Origin: Hemicordylus capensis
Taxonomy: Eukaryota; Chordata; Lepidosauria; Squamata; Cordylidae
Assembly: GCF_027244095.1 (NCBI RefSeq)
Contig: NC_069662.1
Location: 57,622,001 to 57,686,000, forward strand
Length of the DNA stretch: 64,000 bases
Reading direction: 5' to 3'
How positions within the stretch are numbered: position 1 is the stretch's first letter; each line of letters opens with the position of its first letter. The position numbers were made by a program, and so were the translations under genes. Of the stretch, positions 36,801-47,734 are shown piece by piece. The notes beneath the pieces are model-generated. The model saw only the letters and a program-made list of their open reading frames with translations. It searched no databases and was not told the DNA's origin.

Positions 36801-36956
36801 CTTGTAGAGAGTCTCCCCAAGGGCATGGTGATGAAGCTGCACTACCACATAGGCATGCAGGAAATTGGAGGCAATCGTGTCAGAGACAAAGGGAGTATTT
36901 TCATCCTGGAAGACAATGGCCACAATATCGTTCCCAATGTGGCGCTTCCGCTGAAG
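36801..36956 (-). CDS. RAP1GAP: RAP1GAP catalytic exon (Asn thumb)
   Basis: 156 bp, 52 codons, phase 0 at both ends, acceptor GCTTCCTTCCAG, donor GTAAAATG. It encodes [32 protein letters not shown] and [25 protein letters not shown] carries the histidine and the asparagine thumb needed for Rap1 GTP hydrolysis in RAP1GAP (His287/Asn290 in the usual numbering), so the catalytic motif is intact. The sequence is near identical to mammalian RAP1GAP until the variable LHHHALGE loop. It follows the exon at 37204-37333 after a 247-bp intron. Confidence 0.97.
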
Positions 36957-37203
36957 CTGGAAGGAAGCACACAAGAGAGGGAGTTATCCTTCCAAACAGC
37001 AAATAGCCCAACATGGCCTACTTAACCCCACCGGCCTCCCATCTCAGTTGAAAACCTGAATCCATTCTAAACCCCACTCCCAGCTTGCTCCATCAACACT
37101 AAAATATCTATATGTCTCTACCAGTCTAGATGCTCATACATCACTCTCTCTTCCACCCCGTCCACAGTTTGCAGCTCCCTAAGTGCCACGAAGCACCAGG
37201 TAC

Positions 37204-37333
37204 CTGCTGGGCATCTCCCTCTGTGAAGGGTAGCTTTGTAGAGACATGGAACATGATCTCCTTGCCCCGGAAATTGGTGTAGACAGACTCTGTTCCTGTC
37301 TGACCTATCGTAACATCCAAGCCACCTCGGAAT
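37204..37333 (-). CDS. RAP1GAP: RAP1GAP RapGAP-domain exon
   Basis: 130 bp. Acceptor CTGATCTGCTCAG, donor GTACCTGG after GCCCAGCAG. It encodes [35 protein letters not shown] and FTEGDAQQ. It begins one base into a codon (completing the Gly split with the exon at 41107-41146) and ends in phase 0, as required for the next exon. High similarity to vertebrate RAP1GAP/RAP1GAP2 from memory. The open frame is uninterrupted. Confidence 0.97.
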
Positions 37334-37528
37334 CTGAGCAGATCAGTCCCACATATTTCAGGAAAGGTGGGGGGTGGGGCGAGGCAGAGCGGGGGAAGAG
37401 GAGAAAAAGAAGAGAAGAGTAAAAAGAAACACTTTATTCAGAGATGGAAATACAAGTCAAGTGAGGGCACATTTTGTAAAATGCACGTCTACCAATTCTT
37501 CATAATGCTTCTGCAAGATTAAAGTTCT

Positions 37529-38027
37529 TGTTGGAAGTGAAGGACTTTGCGCTGTCTCATGTCTCAATGACATAGGAGGACAGACTAGTGGGTCAGAGGG
37601 CTAGAGAGGTCAAGACATTGGTCATCCTTTCTCTACTGCTCTGACATTATCCCTTTGGTATGTAGATTGCTACTCTCAGGGATTGACTTCCTGCCTGCCT
37701 GCCTGGCCACTTCCTCTTCCTTCTCTTTCCTTTCTTTTTCCTTGCAACATGCAATGCAAGCTCCTCTCTCCCTGCATTATGTATGCAGAGATGTAGAATC
37801 CATCTGCATCCAGCTATCTAGATAGAGTAGAGATACTATTTCTCCACTTTACTATCTAGAATGGAGGTCACTAATAAATGCTCCATATATTGATCTGAAA
37901 CGATGAACTGGCTCCAGGTTATTTTACTCTTAGCATACACGCATGCCTAGGCAGACTCCGCTGTGTTGTGCCTCTGTGCACTCTGCTATATTAGGAGAGT
38001 ATCTCTTACCAGAGAGAATGCCCAACA
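37529..38027 (+). mobile_element. Solo LTR, family A (copy 3)
   Basis: Fossil LTR of 499 bp, TGTTGG.../...CCAACA, with a perfect 5-bp duplication GTTCT (37524-37528 and 38028-38032). It lies 195 bp upstream (gene orientation) of a RAP1GAP exon. An AATAAA lies at about 37872. Confidence 0.93.
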
Positions 38028-38607
38028 GTTCTTTCATTCTGAGGTATAACTGGGAATGCATTTGAGCACCCAGGTAAGTTGTGGGAGAGCATAATTCAGA
38101 ATAACATGCCCTCATAATGGCAAATAAAAGGGATGGCTCTCTAAATCCAGAGTTGGGAAATAAAATGTGATCCAAGTTGCCATTTAAGATATAGATGAAA
38201 ACTTGATAGTCCACTGTGCTGCAGAGGGCAATGGACTATGGTTTTCATCTATATGTTAGATTCCAGAGCATTTAGCCAAGAAAGCGATAGCAATACAAAA
38301 TGGAGCCCCTAAAGAAATATGGTTCTAAACAGCATAAGGAGAAGCAAGGATGGTATGTCTAGACTCCCATTCAGACACGTCTTGGGAAGACAGAATTGCA
38401 CATGCAGTCTGTAGTGCTCTGGCAGGGCAGGGATACTGACCAAAAAAACCCAAAAATGGGTTTTTCTCACAGCAGGGATTTCCCTGCCATTGTCCAGGAG
38501 GGGAGGTTCCATTTGGGTCAGCAGCATGTCTACATCTTCTCCCTTTTCATTTGGAAATCAATCTGGCTAAGGCACAAGAGGGCAGGCGTGTGTGCATCCA
38601 CCTAGAC

Positions 38608-39079
38608 CAGGCCTGCACAACATAAGGCCCGGTGGCCGGATTCGGCCTGCAGGGACTATTTTACTGGCCCCCAGGTATCCTGCAGCAACATAGGAGCTGA
38701 AAACTGCCTTATAGCACCATCCTATGCATGGTTTCTCAGAAATATGTTCCATGGTGTACCCAGTGAGTCTTACTCCCATGTAAGCATGCCTAGCATTGCA
38801 GCCTGAAAGCAATGACAATTTAGGGAGAGGAGAGGACTTGGCATTTATTTGGGGCTGGTTTGCACTCCAGGGGCCCCACTGACTGAGCAGGGACAGGACC
38901 TATTTTCTGGCCACTATTTCTTGGTTAAAACGATGGGTCTGTTGATAGGGGGAATAGGTCCACAAGTAACTAACGATATTTTTAATTTTAATGTAATGTG
39001 CTAAAAATTGACAGCGGCCCTTTCACGCCTAGTTGTGTATGGTTCTGGCCCACTAGGGCATTTGAGTTGTGCAGCCCTG
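38608..39079. mobile_element. hAT MITE with perfect 8-bp duplication
   Basis: 472 bp. It starts CAGGCCTGCACAACATAAGG and ends GAGTTGTGCAGCCCTG (inverted CAGGGCTGCACAACTC). Flanked by ACCTAGAC at 38600-38607 and 39080-39087. Different family from 33746. No transposase. Confidence 0.92.
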
Positions 39080-39265
39080 ACCTAGACTCTTACGACTTGC
39101 AGCATCTTCCAACTTCTTCCTTCCCCCCTAGTTCATCCACATACACGCTCCTGCACGCAGAGTGTTGCATATTTGTTTTTGGAAATATTTACAAGCTAAC
39201 TACTCAGTACTCTGAGCAGGGCTGGCCCTATCATACACAGCACCTTTGAGGAGTGAGGAGTGCTT

Positions 39266-39307
39266 TTGGTATGCACACGCACACACATATACACACACAC
39301 ACACACA
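39266..39307. repeat. Interrupted (CA)n microsatellite
   Basis: CACACGCACACACATATACACACACAC-type run within otherwise unassigned intron (39080-39590). Confidence 0.9.
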
Positions 39308-39590
39308 ACCCAGGTTGGTCTTTCAGTGTTGCCAAGTTGTGTGGCTTGTGCAAACTCAGCTCTTTGCACTTGCTTAAAGTTGACACTCTGGGCAACCAGT
39401 TGCCTTGCCCACCCCTAAGGCCGGTCCTGGTTCCAGTTCAGAAAGGTCTGGACCAGGCCTTCTAGTGCCTACACATGGTAGCACTAAGCCCATCACATTT
39501 AGCAGCTGCTGAGAGCTGGAGGTTCTCCAAGCTGATGATTAATAAATCAATTGAGAATGAATGGCCATTTAGTTTTGTGTCACTTGTTAC

Positions 39591-39898
39591 ATAGGAACAT
39601 AGGAAGCTGCTATATACTGAGTCAGACCATTGACCTATCTAGCTTCAGTATTGTCTTCACAGACTGGCAGCAGCTTCTCCAAGGTTGCAGGCAGGAATCT
39701 CTCTTTCAGCCCTATCTTGAAGAATCCAGGGAGGGAACTTGGAAGTTGGAACCTTGTGCTCTTCCCAGAGTACCTCCATCCCCTGAGGGGAATATCTCAC
39801 AGTGCTCACACTTCTAGTCTGCCATTCATATGCAACCAGGGCAGACCCTGCTTAGCTAACGGGATAAGTCATGCTTGCTACCACAAGACCAGCTCTCC
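39591..39898 (-). mobile_element. 5S rRNA-derived SINE (reverse)
   Basis: Full-length reverse copy. The tail side is AGGAACATAGGAAGCTGCTA at 39593, and the 5S-like head AGCTAAGCAGGGTCTGCCCT (minus strand) is at about 39840-39860. The following 39899-41106 has no recognisable feature beyond short repeats. Confidence 0.9.
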
Positions 39899-41106
39899 TC
39901 TCCTCTCACCTTGTTCTTTCACACTTCTCTGCTTCACGATTTAAGATTTAAGCAATCTTACTGAAAAAAACAAGCAGAGTTCTGAGAATGATGATCTGTC
40001 GTAGATCATGGTTTTGTTTGCTCCACTTGAGACTACAAGTATGCTTGTGACAATAAAAGATCTTCCTGTGCTCCCTTTCTTCTTTTATTTTGCCTGATGG
40101 ATTTTGGGACGTTATTTCACTTTAACGAGTATTGTTATAACACTTTGACCAGTTTTAAAGAACTTCTCCCAGTGACGCTACAACAACCACCCTCCGTCAG
40201 ATTCCTGTTATTAAAGCAGAACTTTAAAAGAACCGCTTTTTGTCCAGTTTCTGTGTCAAACTGCGGGTGGCATTTGCAAGCAGAGGAAGTGTGTGATATT
40301 CGGCCCTGAGCAGTCTCTGAAATCCAAAGCACAGTTTGGATTATAATCAGCGTTATTATTTAATACCCTTGATATTGCAGATGGAGACTGGAAGCTAACT
40401 GAATCTAAACTACTATCTTAGGAGGCCAACCAGTAAGTTCAAATCTCAACTTATCTATGACTGAGAATTTCTGAGTTCACAGCCTATGCTTTTAGGGCCA
40501 TGTTTGTGTGCGCGTCAATGTAATGCGCCGTATGGCCCCACAATTGTTGTTGTTGTTTTAAAAGTTAAAACAGTATCTGACAGGGTGCCCAGAATCAGGA
40601 CAGTGACGTCCAGCAAGGGGATACGTAACCATTTCCCTTCATGCTACAGTCCCAGTGAAGATCATCCACCTGAAGCCAATGGGAACTTCTTTCCCAGGGC
40701 GAAGAGCAGCCTTAGGGAGGGCCTGATCTGGATGGGAACTGTGGCAGCGGCAAAGAGTTCAGCCCTGTCCCACACACCATGGCCCCAGGCCAGACTGCCC
40801 TTCCCTGCTGTACAGCTGGCACACAAGGGCTAATCGCATGCTTGTTCTCACATTTATTTATTTACCATACTTATATACCACCCCAAACTCACGCCGCTAC
40901 ACGTAGTTCGGCCCTTAGTTCACTGCCTGCTATGCCCCCTTCCCTCAGCCTCCTTGCCTGCGGGCTGCCTGTCCTTTAGCTTCCTTATCTCCTCAGACCT
41001 GCCCCCTGTTTTTAGCCATCCCCCAGGTGAGGCTTTAATTTTTCTGGGCTGGGCTGAAAATTGCTCAGACAGACAGTGCCGGAGGAATCAATGCAAAAGT
41101 ACTTAC

Positions 41107-41146
41107 CCGCGGAAGTCCTGCAGCTGGATTCTGTCCCCAAGGAGAT
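41107..41146 (-). CDS. RAP1GAP: RAP1GAP short exon
   Basis: 40 bp between acceptor TTATAGTTCTTAG and donor GTAAGTAC. It encodes LLGDRIQLQDFRG, matching FLGQKVKLQDFKG of RAP1GAP and FLGDTIQLKDFKG of RAP1GAP2, directly before FRGGLDV of the next exon. The split Gly codon (GG + A) agrees in phase with 37333. Immediately upstream in gene orientation begins a BovB LINE stack. Confidence 0.85.
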
Positions 41147-41507
41147 CTAAGAACTATAAGATGCCTAGAGACCAACAGATTGGAAGAGGTCAGTCTACAT
41201 ACCCCTACTAAAGAAAAGAGACTTAACAGATTGCGAAGACCATCGCGCAATATCCTTAATAGCACATGCTAACAAAATAATGCTCAGGATCATCCAATGC
41301 AGAATAGAGCCCTACGTAGAAAGGGAAATGCCGGATGTTCAAGCTGGTTTCAGAAAAGGCTGAGGAACAAGAGACATCATTGCTGAAGCACCCTGGATAA
41401 CTGAGAAAGCCAAAGAATACCAGAAAGAACTCAATATGTGCTTTATTGACTACAGAAAAGCCTTTGATTGCATCGACTGAGAGAAGCTGGATTGGAAGAA
41501 GATGAGT

Positions 41508-42095
41508 GTGGTTATTGATTGATTGATTGATTGATTGATTTGATTTATATACCACCCTTCCAAAATGGCTCAGGGCAGTTCACAACATGATAAAAACAAT
41601 TAAAACAAATTAACAATTAAAATCAAACTATTAAAACACAATAAAACCAATAAAACAGCTAAAAGCCCTGAAAATCAGGGCAACAGTTTAAAACAGTTTA
41701 AAACAGTTAATCATTTAAAACTCTGGAAGGCCAAGCCAAACAGGTAGGTTTTAAGGGCTCTCTTGAAGGACAGCAAAGATCTCAAATTACAAATTTCTGC
41801 TGGGAGTGCATTCCATAGCCCAGGAGCGGCTACAGAGAAGGCCCGCCTCTGCGTCGCCACCAGACAACTGGAGACGGCAACTGGAGACGGACCTCCTCAG
41901 ATGACCTTAATGTGCGGTGGGGATCATGTAGAAGAAGGCGCTCTCTTAGATAACTCGGACCTAAGCCATTCAGGGCTTTAAAGGTAATAACCAGCACTTT
42001 GTATTTTGCCCGGAAACATATCGGCAGCCAGTGTAGCTGTTTCAAAACAGGCATCATATGGTCTCTCCGGGTTGCCCCAGAGACCAATCTGTTTT
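41508..42095 (-). mobile_element. L2-clade LINE 3' end inserted in BovB
   Basis: On the minus strand MVSGATRRDHMMPVLKQLHW and LPICFRAKYKVLVITFKALN followed by GLGPSYLRERLLLHDPH are the L2 C-terminus. The 3' untranslated part reaches the (TTGA)n tail at 41513-41540. It resembles 45895-46290 closely. A segment of BovB between the flanks is missing, so the insertion was accompanied or followed by a deletion. Confidence 0.85.
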
Positions 42096-42793
42096 AAAGT
42101 TGGAGGAAGAAACATCAATAACCTGCACTACGCTGATGACACCACCCTGATAGCTGAGAATGATCTGCAAGCTCTAGTAATGGAAGTCAAGGAGCACAGT
42201 GAAAAAAATGGGACTGCAACTAAATGTAAAGAAGACTAAACTAATGACAACAGGTACAGCAACCAACCTCAGAATTGACAATGAAGACATTGAAGTGGTA
42301 GATAGCTTCTGCCTTTTAGGATCGACCGTCAACAGTAAAGGATCCAGCAGTCAAGAAATATGCCGCAGACTAGCACTTGGTAGGGTTGCAATGAAGCCCT
42401 TGGAAAGGATATTTAGATGCCATGACGTGTCTACACCTACAAAGATTAGAATTGTTCGGACCGTGGTTTTTCCCGTGACACTCTATGGATGTGAAAGCTG
42501 GACTTTGAAGAAGCAAGACAGAAAAAGCATTGACGCTTTTGAACTTTGGTGCTGGAGAAGACTTTTGAGGATACCATGGACAGCCAGGAAAACAAACAAA
42601 TGGATCATAGAATCAATCAATCCAGAATTTCCACTCGAGGCACAAATGACCAGGCTCAAACTATCATACTTCGGACACATTGTGCAAAGACCCAGCTCCC
42701 TGGAGAAGTACATAATGCTGGGGAAAGTTGAAGGAAAGAGAAGAGGACAACTAGCAGCAAGGCGGATGGACTCGATTACAACAGCAATGAATG

Positions 42794-43274
42794 TGTTGGA
42801 AATTCTCTGTGGTGAGAGAATCCCTTTCTCATTATAGCAGAGTGCACAGAGGCACAGCACAGCGGAATTTAGTTAGGCATGCGTGTATGCTGAGAGTAAA
42901 GTAACTTGGAGCCAATTCATAGTTTCAAATCAATATATAAGGCATTTATTAAGGAACTCTATTCTAGATAGGAAAGTGAGGAGTTAGGATCTCTAATCTA
43001 TCTATCTAGCTGGATGCAGATGGATTCTGCATCTTCTCTGCACACATGGTGCAGGGAGAGAGGCTTGCCATGTTGCAAGGTAGAAGGGCTGTTAGGGGAG
43101 AGAGAGAGAGAGAGGAAGCTAGTCCCTGAGATTAGCAATCTACATATCCAAAGGAATAGTGTCAGAGCAGTAGAGAAGGGATGACCAATGTCTTGACCCT
43201 CTAGTCCTCTGACTCACTAGTCTATCCTCCACTGTCTGAGACAAGAGACAGCGCAAAGTCCTTAACTTCCAACA
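42794..43274 (-). mobile_element. Solo LTR, family A (copy 4)
   Basis: Fossil LTR of 481 bp in reverse with TGTTGG.../...CCAACA ends and the perfect 5-bp duplication GAATG (42789-42793 and 43275-43279). Inserted into the BovB 3' part. No internal region. Confidence 0.93.
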
Positions 43275-43734
43275 GAATGCACCACTGAGAGACCTTAAAG
43301 GCCAAGTTGAAGACAGATCATCCTGGAGAGAACTATCTATGTCATCACTAAGAGTCGACACTGACTTGATGGCACTTAATCAATCAATCACCATATATTA
43401 ATCAGAGGAATCGAAGCTAAGTTTCCAAAACTTACAGATGCAATAAGGAGAAGTGAAATTGCAAAACTTGCTGTGTTCCCTACAATCTTTGCACCCAGGG
43501 CTTCAATGTTAGCAATGCAGCATCTCCATCTCTATATAAACATATCAGCTGAAAAGAAGCAATGAATGTTAGCCACTGGCTAACATCAGGGGCTCAAGGA
43601 ACACTTGGGCGGCCAGAAGATGTAGTCCTGCCAGTGGCTCCTCAGCCCCTGTGAGGCAGGGAAAGGAGCTCATTGTCAGGAAATCAAGGAAACTAGCCAA
43701 CCCGCACAGAGCATCTGTGTGCTCTTTGGGGCTG

Positions 43735-44345
43735 GCTGTTCCTCCCTCCCTCCTGCCCCACTCTCCCTCCCCCTCCCCCCTTATGTCCCACACTCTTGCC
43801 CCCTCCCCTCCCTCCTGCCCCACTCTCTTGCCCCTCCCTCGCACACCACTCTCTTGCCCCCTCCCTCCCCCTCCCACCCCTCTCACTCACCCTCCTGCCC
43901 TCCCTCCCTCCCTCCCACTCTCTCTTGTCCTCCATCCCCCTCCCACCCATCTCCCCTGCCCTCCCACCCCTCTCTCCTCCTTCTGCCCCAGTCTCTCCTG
44001 CCCTCCCTCCCCTCCCACCCCTCTCTCCCCCTCCTGCCCCAGTCTCTCCTGCCAAAGTCTCTCCTGCCCTCCCTCCCCTCCCCCTGCTCTTCTCTCCTGC
44101 CCCACTCTCCTCCCTGCTCCAACCTCTCCTGCCCTCCCTTCTGCTTCCTCCCTCCCCATCCTACCCTCCCGCCTGCCCTTCCCCTCTCCCCCCTGCCCTC
44201 CATCCCTCTCCCCCCTGCTCCCCTCTCCTGCCCTCCCCCTCTCCCCCTCCCCCTGCTCCACCCTCACCTGCCCTCCCCCTCTCCCCCTGCCCCTCTCCCC
44301 CTGCCCCTCTCCCCCTGCCCCACCCTCTCCTGCCCTCCCCCTTCT
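43735..44345. repeat. 600-bp polypyrimidine (C/T) low-complexity tract
   Basis: Almost pure CCCT/CTCC sequence on the plus strand with quasi-periodic CTCTCCTGCC and CCTCCCACCC motifs. It gives long proline/serine frames forward and glycine/arginine frames in reverse, none of which is a gene. The purine-rich complement could form triplex DNA. Confidence 0.9.
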
Positions 44346-46480
44346 TTCTGGATTGCCTGTAGGAGTTGGCGATAGAGGGCACTGCTTTGCAGTGGTTTTG
44401 CTCCTGCCATTCCAGATGGTGGAGCTTGGTGATGGTTGCTCTTTGAAATGGGAAGTATTATATGGAGCCCCTCAGGGCTTCATTCTGTCACCTATGCTTT
44501 CTAACATCTACATGAAACTGCTGGGTGAGGTCTTCAGGAGATTTGGTGCAGGGTGTTATCAGTATGCTGATGACACCCAAATCTATTTCTCCTTATCAGT
44601 CGTCGTCATCATCATCATCATCATCATCATCAGGAAATGGCATTAACTCCCTAAATGGCTACCTATGGGCAGTAATGGGGTGGGTGAGAGATAACAAATT
44701 GAAGCTGAATGCAAGCAAGATGGAGGTGCTCATTGTGGGGGATTGGAATCTGAGAGATGAGTTAGATCTTCCTGTGCTGGATGGGGTTACCCTCCCCTAG
44801 AAAGGACAGGTATGCAGCTTGGGAGTGCTCTTGGATCCAGGCCTCATCCTGGTATCTCAGGCGGAGGCTATGGCCAGGAGTGCTGTCCATCAACTTGGGC
44901 TGATTCGACAGCTGTGTCCATTCCTTGAAGAGAATGATCTCAAAACAGTGATGTACCTAGTGTAAGGCCCAATCCAGTCAATTTTATATTGAATTAGCGC
45001 ATAGATAGGTTAGCCATATTGTATTAGATAGATGCTTGACTTGAGTCTGTTTGCTCGACACAGTTTAGGCCTTGATCTTGGCATGAACCCATGAGTGAAC
45101 GCCAAGTTCCCCTGTTCCAGCAAATTTTCCATGCTGTCAAGAGCAGCCCCCATCTAGAGCTTCTGTCTAAAACTGGAGAAAATCGGCCTGTCGGCTCGGG
45201 CACACTTCCTCATTTTTCAGTACCTCAGATCGAAAGTACGCCAAGGCTCGGTGTTCCATTTGAAGGGGGGTCACTTGGCCCACGCCTTGTTCCTTTTTCA
45301 CATCTCCCCTAGACAATGATATTGAATGTCAAATGGAACAGGTTAGCCAAGGGTCATGAATGGTCAAGACCCCTTCTTCGTCCAATCACTATTAGATGTG
45401 TAGGTGGGAAAGGAGAGGATACTTAAAACCCTAATTTGAGGATAGAAAAAAGGGACTCTCTCCCTCAGGGAGGGTGGCTCAGGCACGGCACACAGGAGGA
45501 GGAAAGGAGGAAGTTGATCCGATCAATCAATTTGACGGCACCTAGCATCTAGCAAAAAGAGGAACAAGTCGAGGTTCCCTTGGGGTATAGTATATTGTGA
45601 CCGCAAGGGTCTGGCGGATCTGTCAGTGTCTCTAGGCTGTTAGTTTTGTGACTGCTTTGTGTGAGAGAAGTAATTTTACTGCATGCTGTATGCTGTGATT
45701 CATCTGAATATTGGTAAGAAAATAAATCTGTTTGGATTAAATATAATCTCTTCACTTCTCCTCGTGTCTTCTTGGGTCTTGGGATTCTTGACAGCCAGTA
45801 CCATCAGAAAGGACCCACGTCTATGAATGTGGGGATTTTTGGAGCCCTCATTTATTCCTGGTTGCAGGAGTTTTGGGGGAGTCAAAAATCTCTTACACTA
45901 GTACGAAAAATTCAATTAGTTCAAAATGCGGCAGCCAGACTGGTCTCTGGGGTAACCTGGAGAGACCAGATTATGCCTGTTTTTAAACAGTTGCACTGGT
46001 TGCTGATATGTTTCCGGGCAAAATACAAAGTGCCAGTTATTACCTTTAAAGCCCTGAAGGGCTTGGGTCTGGGTTACATTAGAGAGTGCTTTCTTCTGTA
46101 TGATCCCTATCTCACGATGAGGTCATCTGGAAAGTTCCATCTCCTGTTGCCACCGGTACGTCTGGTGGCGACTCAGAACCGGGCCTTCTCTGCAGCTGCT
46201 CCTGGCCTATGGAATGCACTCCCAGCAGATAGCCACAATTTAGGCTCGCTGTTGGCCTTTAAGAGGGCCCTGAAAACTTGTTTGGCCTAGTCTTCCAAGG
46301 TTTTTAAATTGTTTGGGGGTGTTTTAATTGATTTTAAATGCTTTTGAATTGTTTTTATATTGTTTTAAGTACTGTGTTTTAGATGGTGTTTTATGTCTTT
46401 TTAAATTTGTTGTGCACCACCCAGAGCCTTTGGATGGGGTGGTCTATAAATGTAGTGTATAATACAAAATTAAAAAAGCA
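44346..46480 (+). mobile_element. L2-clade LINE, split by a solo LTR
   Basis: RT part: GAPQGFILSPMLSNIYMKLL and YQYADDTQIYFSLS (YADD) at about 44465-44600, then NKLKLNASKMEVLIVG. After the LTR: KIQLVQNAAARLVSGVTWRD, FRAKYKVPVITFKALKGLGL and NRAFSAAAPGLWNALP (45900-46290), and a 3' end to about 46480. About 20 codons of the expected 'LDYCN' segment are absent at the junction. A (CAT)n run (44601-44632) lies within the RT. Confidence 0.85.
44961..45897 (+). mobile_element. Solo LTR, family B (937 bp)
   Basis: Fossil LTR inserted in the L2 LINE. Ends TGTAAGGCC and TCTTACA form a short inverted repeat. Flanked by the 4-bp duplication CTAG (44957-44960 and 45898-45901). An AATAAA lies in the 3' part (about 45720). 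Length, 4-bp duplication and layout suit an endogenous retrovirus LTR (ERV1/gamma-like), although a Gypsy origin cannot be excluded. No internal genes. Confidence 0.85.
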
Positions 46481-47033
46481 TTGATCCAGTTTTCTCCATG
46501 TGCAGATTCTTTGCTGTTTAAGAAGATATGATTGATCAGAAAAGCTCTTTCCACATTCCAGACATTTATATGGCTTTTCTGTGTGTACACATTGATTGAT
46601 AATTAAAATAATTAAAATTTTCACATTCCATGCATTTATACTGCCTCTTGTGTGCATTCTCCAATGGGCATTAAAGTCTGGTGTGCGATTCAAGCTTTTC
46701 TCACACACTGGGTAGACACTCCTTTTCATTCCTATTTGTTTTGCTTGCTGAACTGGAATTTCATGAAAGTTGTCCCCCTGGCAAGCCATGGATTTCCCCC
46801 TTCACATCTCTGGTTTCCTTCTGGCTTTTGGAGTTTCTCTTGATTGCTGAATTGCCTTCCACCTTTTGAAGCTGGTTTCTGTCTGACGATATTCCGGGCA
46901 ACCTGTTATCATTCTTGCTGTCCCACCCACTGGTAGCCAGAGAAGCTACATTCCCCCAGTTCTCCTCTCTGTGCAGGACTTCTTGGCCGGCTCTGAGCAA
47001 AGCTGGGTCCTCCTCAGTGAAATGCAAAACCAT
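46481..47033 (-). pseudogene. KRAB/C2H2 zinc-finger gene fragment
   Basis: On the minus strand, a decayed KRAB-like segment FTEEDPALLRAGQEVLHREE with NWGNVASLA (about 46930-47030) is followed by a linker. Then come C2H2 fingers: YPVCEKSLNRTPDFNAHWRM and, in another frame after a TEKPY linker, KCLECGKSFSDQSYLLKQQR (about 46520-46590). Box, linker and fingers occur without the large intron normally separating them, so this is likely a retrocopy or degraded gene. Several frame disruptions. Cannot be functional as read. Confidence 0.75.
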
Positions 47034-47313
47034 CTACTTCAAGGGTATTGGATCCTGAGCTGGCTGCACAGCAGCTGTTTTTGTGCACCTCCAAAGAAGA
47101 GATGTCATTCCATTACCCAGTGAGGTCTGGTCTGCTGAGAATGAAGAGACCCCAGATTTTGATTCCAATTTTAAAAGGCCTGCTGCACAGGAGCAATGGT
47201 ATCCTTTTAAACATTATTCTAATGACTTCCATCTGCTGGACTTTGAAAAAATGGAACAGGAGTCATTCCATGAAACTGATTGGCATACGATTTAGGACAG
47301 ACAAAAGGACTTA

Positions 47314-47722
47314 CAGGTGAACCCCATTATCCACAGATAGCGGCGTATTGCGGCAATGGGAATCCGGGGCTTAGGTTCCTGGAGGCTGGGGAAAGGGCAA
47401 AAATGGCAGGAAATGAGGGGAAATAGCAAAAGTAAGTGCCCTATCAAAGTCTCCAGCCTTCCAGGAAAACTGCCACCCCCACCCTCCGCTAGTCCCAAAT
47501 TGGCCATTTGTCTTCTTTTTTAAAAAGAGCCACAAAATGGCTCCTACTCCCAAAATGGCAGCCGGAAATGACTTTGGGGATCGTTTCCAGCCACCCTGGA
47601 CATGCAAAATAAACCCGTTCTTCACCTTTTTCCCCTGCGTAAGCCGAGGTCGGCTGTCAATTACTTGACAGCAGAGACACAAAAGCATGGGTGTTGGATC
47701 TGCAGATAGAGAGGTTTCCCTG
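47314..47722. mobile_element. Tigger-like MITE with TA duplication
   Basis: 409 bp. It starts CAGGTGAACCCCATTATCCA; the right end, read in reverse, is CAGGGAAACCTCTCTATCTG. Flanked by TA (47312-47313, 47723-47724), as for pogo/Tigger elements. Interior shared with 10165-10497. Confidence 0.8.
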
Positions 47723-47734
47723 TATTCATGCACA

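Larger units (their letters stand above)
41150..43395 (+). mobile_element. BovB-type RTE LINE, split by two later insertions
   Basis: RT N-terminal part at about 41165-41500: KRSVYIPLLKKRDLTDCEDH, PDVQAGFRKG and CFIDYRKAFDCID. It resumes at 42098 with GGRNINNLHYADDTTLIAEN (YADD motif) and continues in frame from 42199 as LQLNVKKTKLMTTGTATNLR, YGCESWTLKKQDRKSIDAFE and LWCWRRLLRIPWTARKTNKW, classic BovB C-terminus. The 3' tail AGAGTCGACACTGACTTGAT with (CAAT)n ends near 43395. Interrupted by an L2 tail (about 41508-42095) and a solo LTR (42794-43274). 5'-truncated at the RAP1GAP exon. Stops and frame changes occur. Confidence 0.88.

Noticed and set aside
42199-42837. 212-codon 'craniofacial development protein 2-like' frame
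   Set aside because: That name is commonly given to BovB/RTE ORF fragments. The frame is the BovB C-terminus and runs into an LTR.
43651-44646. 331-codon proline/serine-rich frame and the arginine/glycine-rich reverse frames
   Set aside because: Caused by the polypyrimidine tract running into an L2 reverse-transcriptase fragment.
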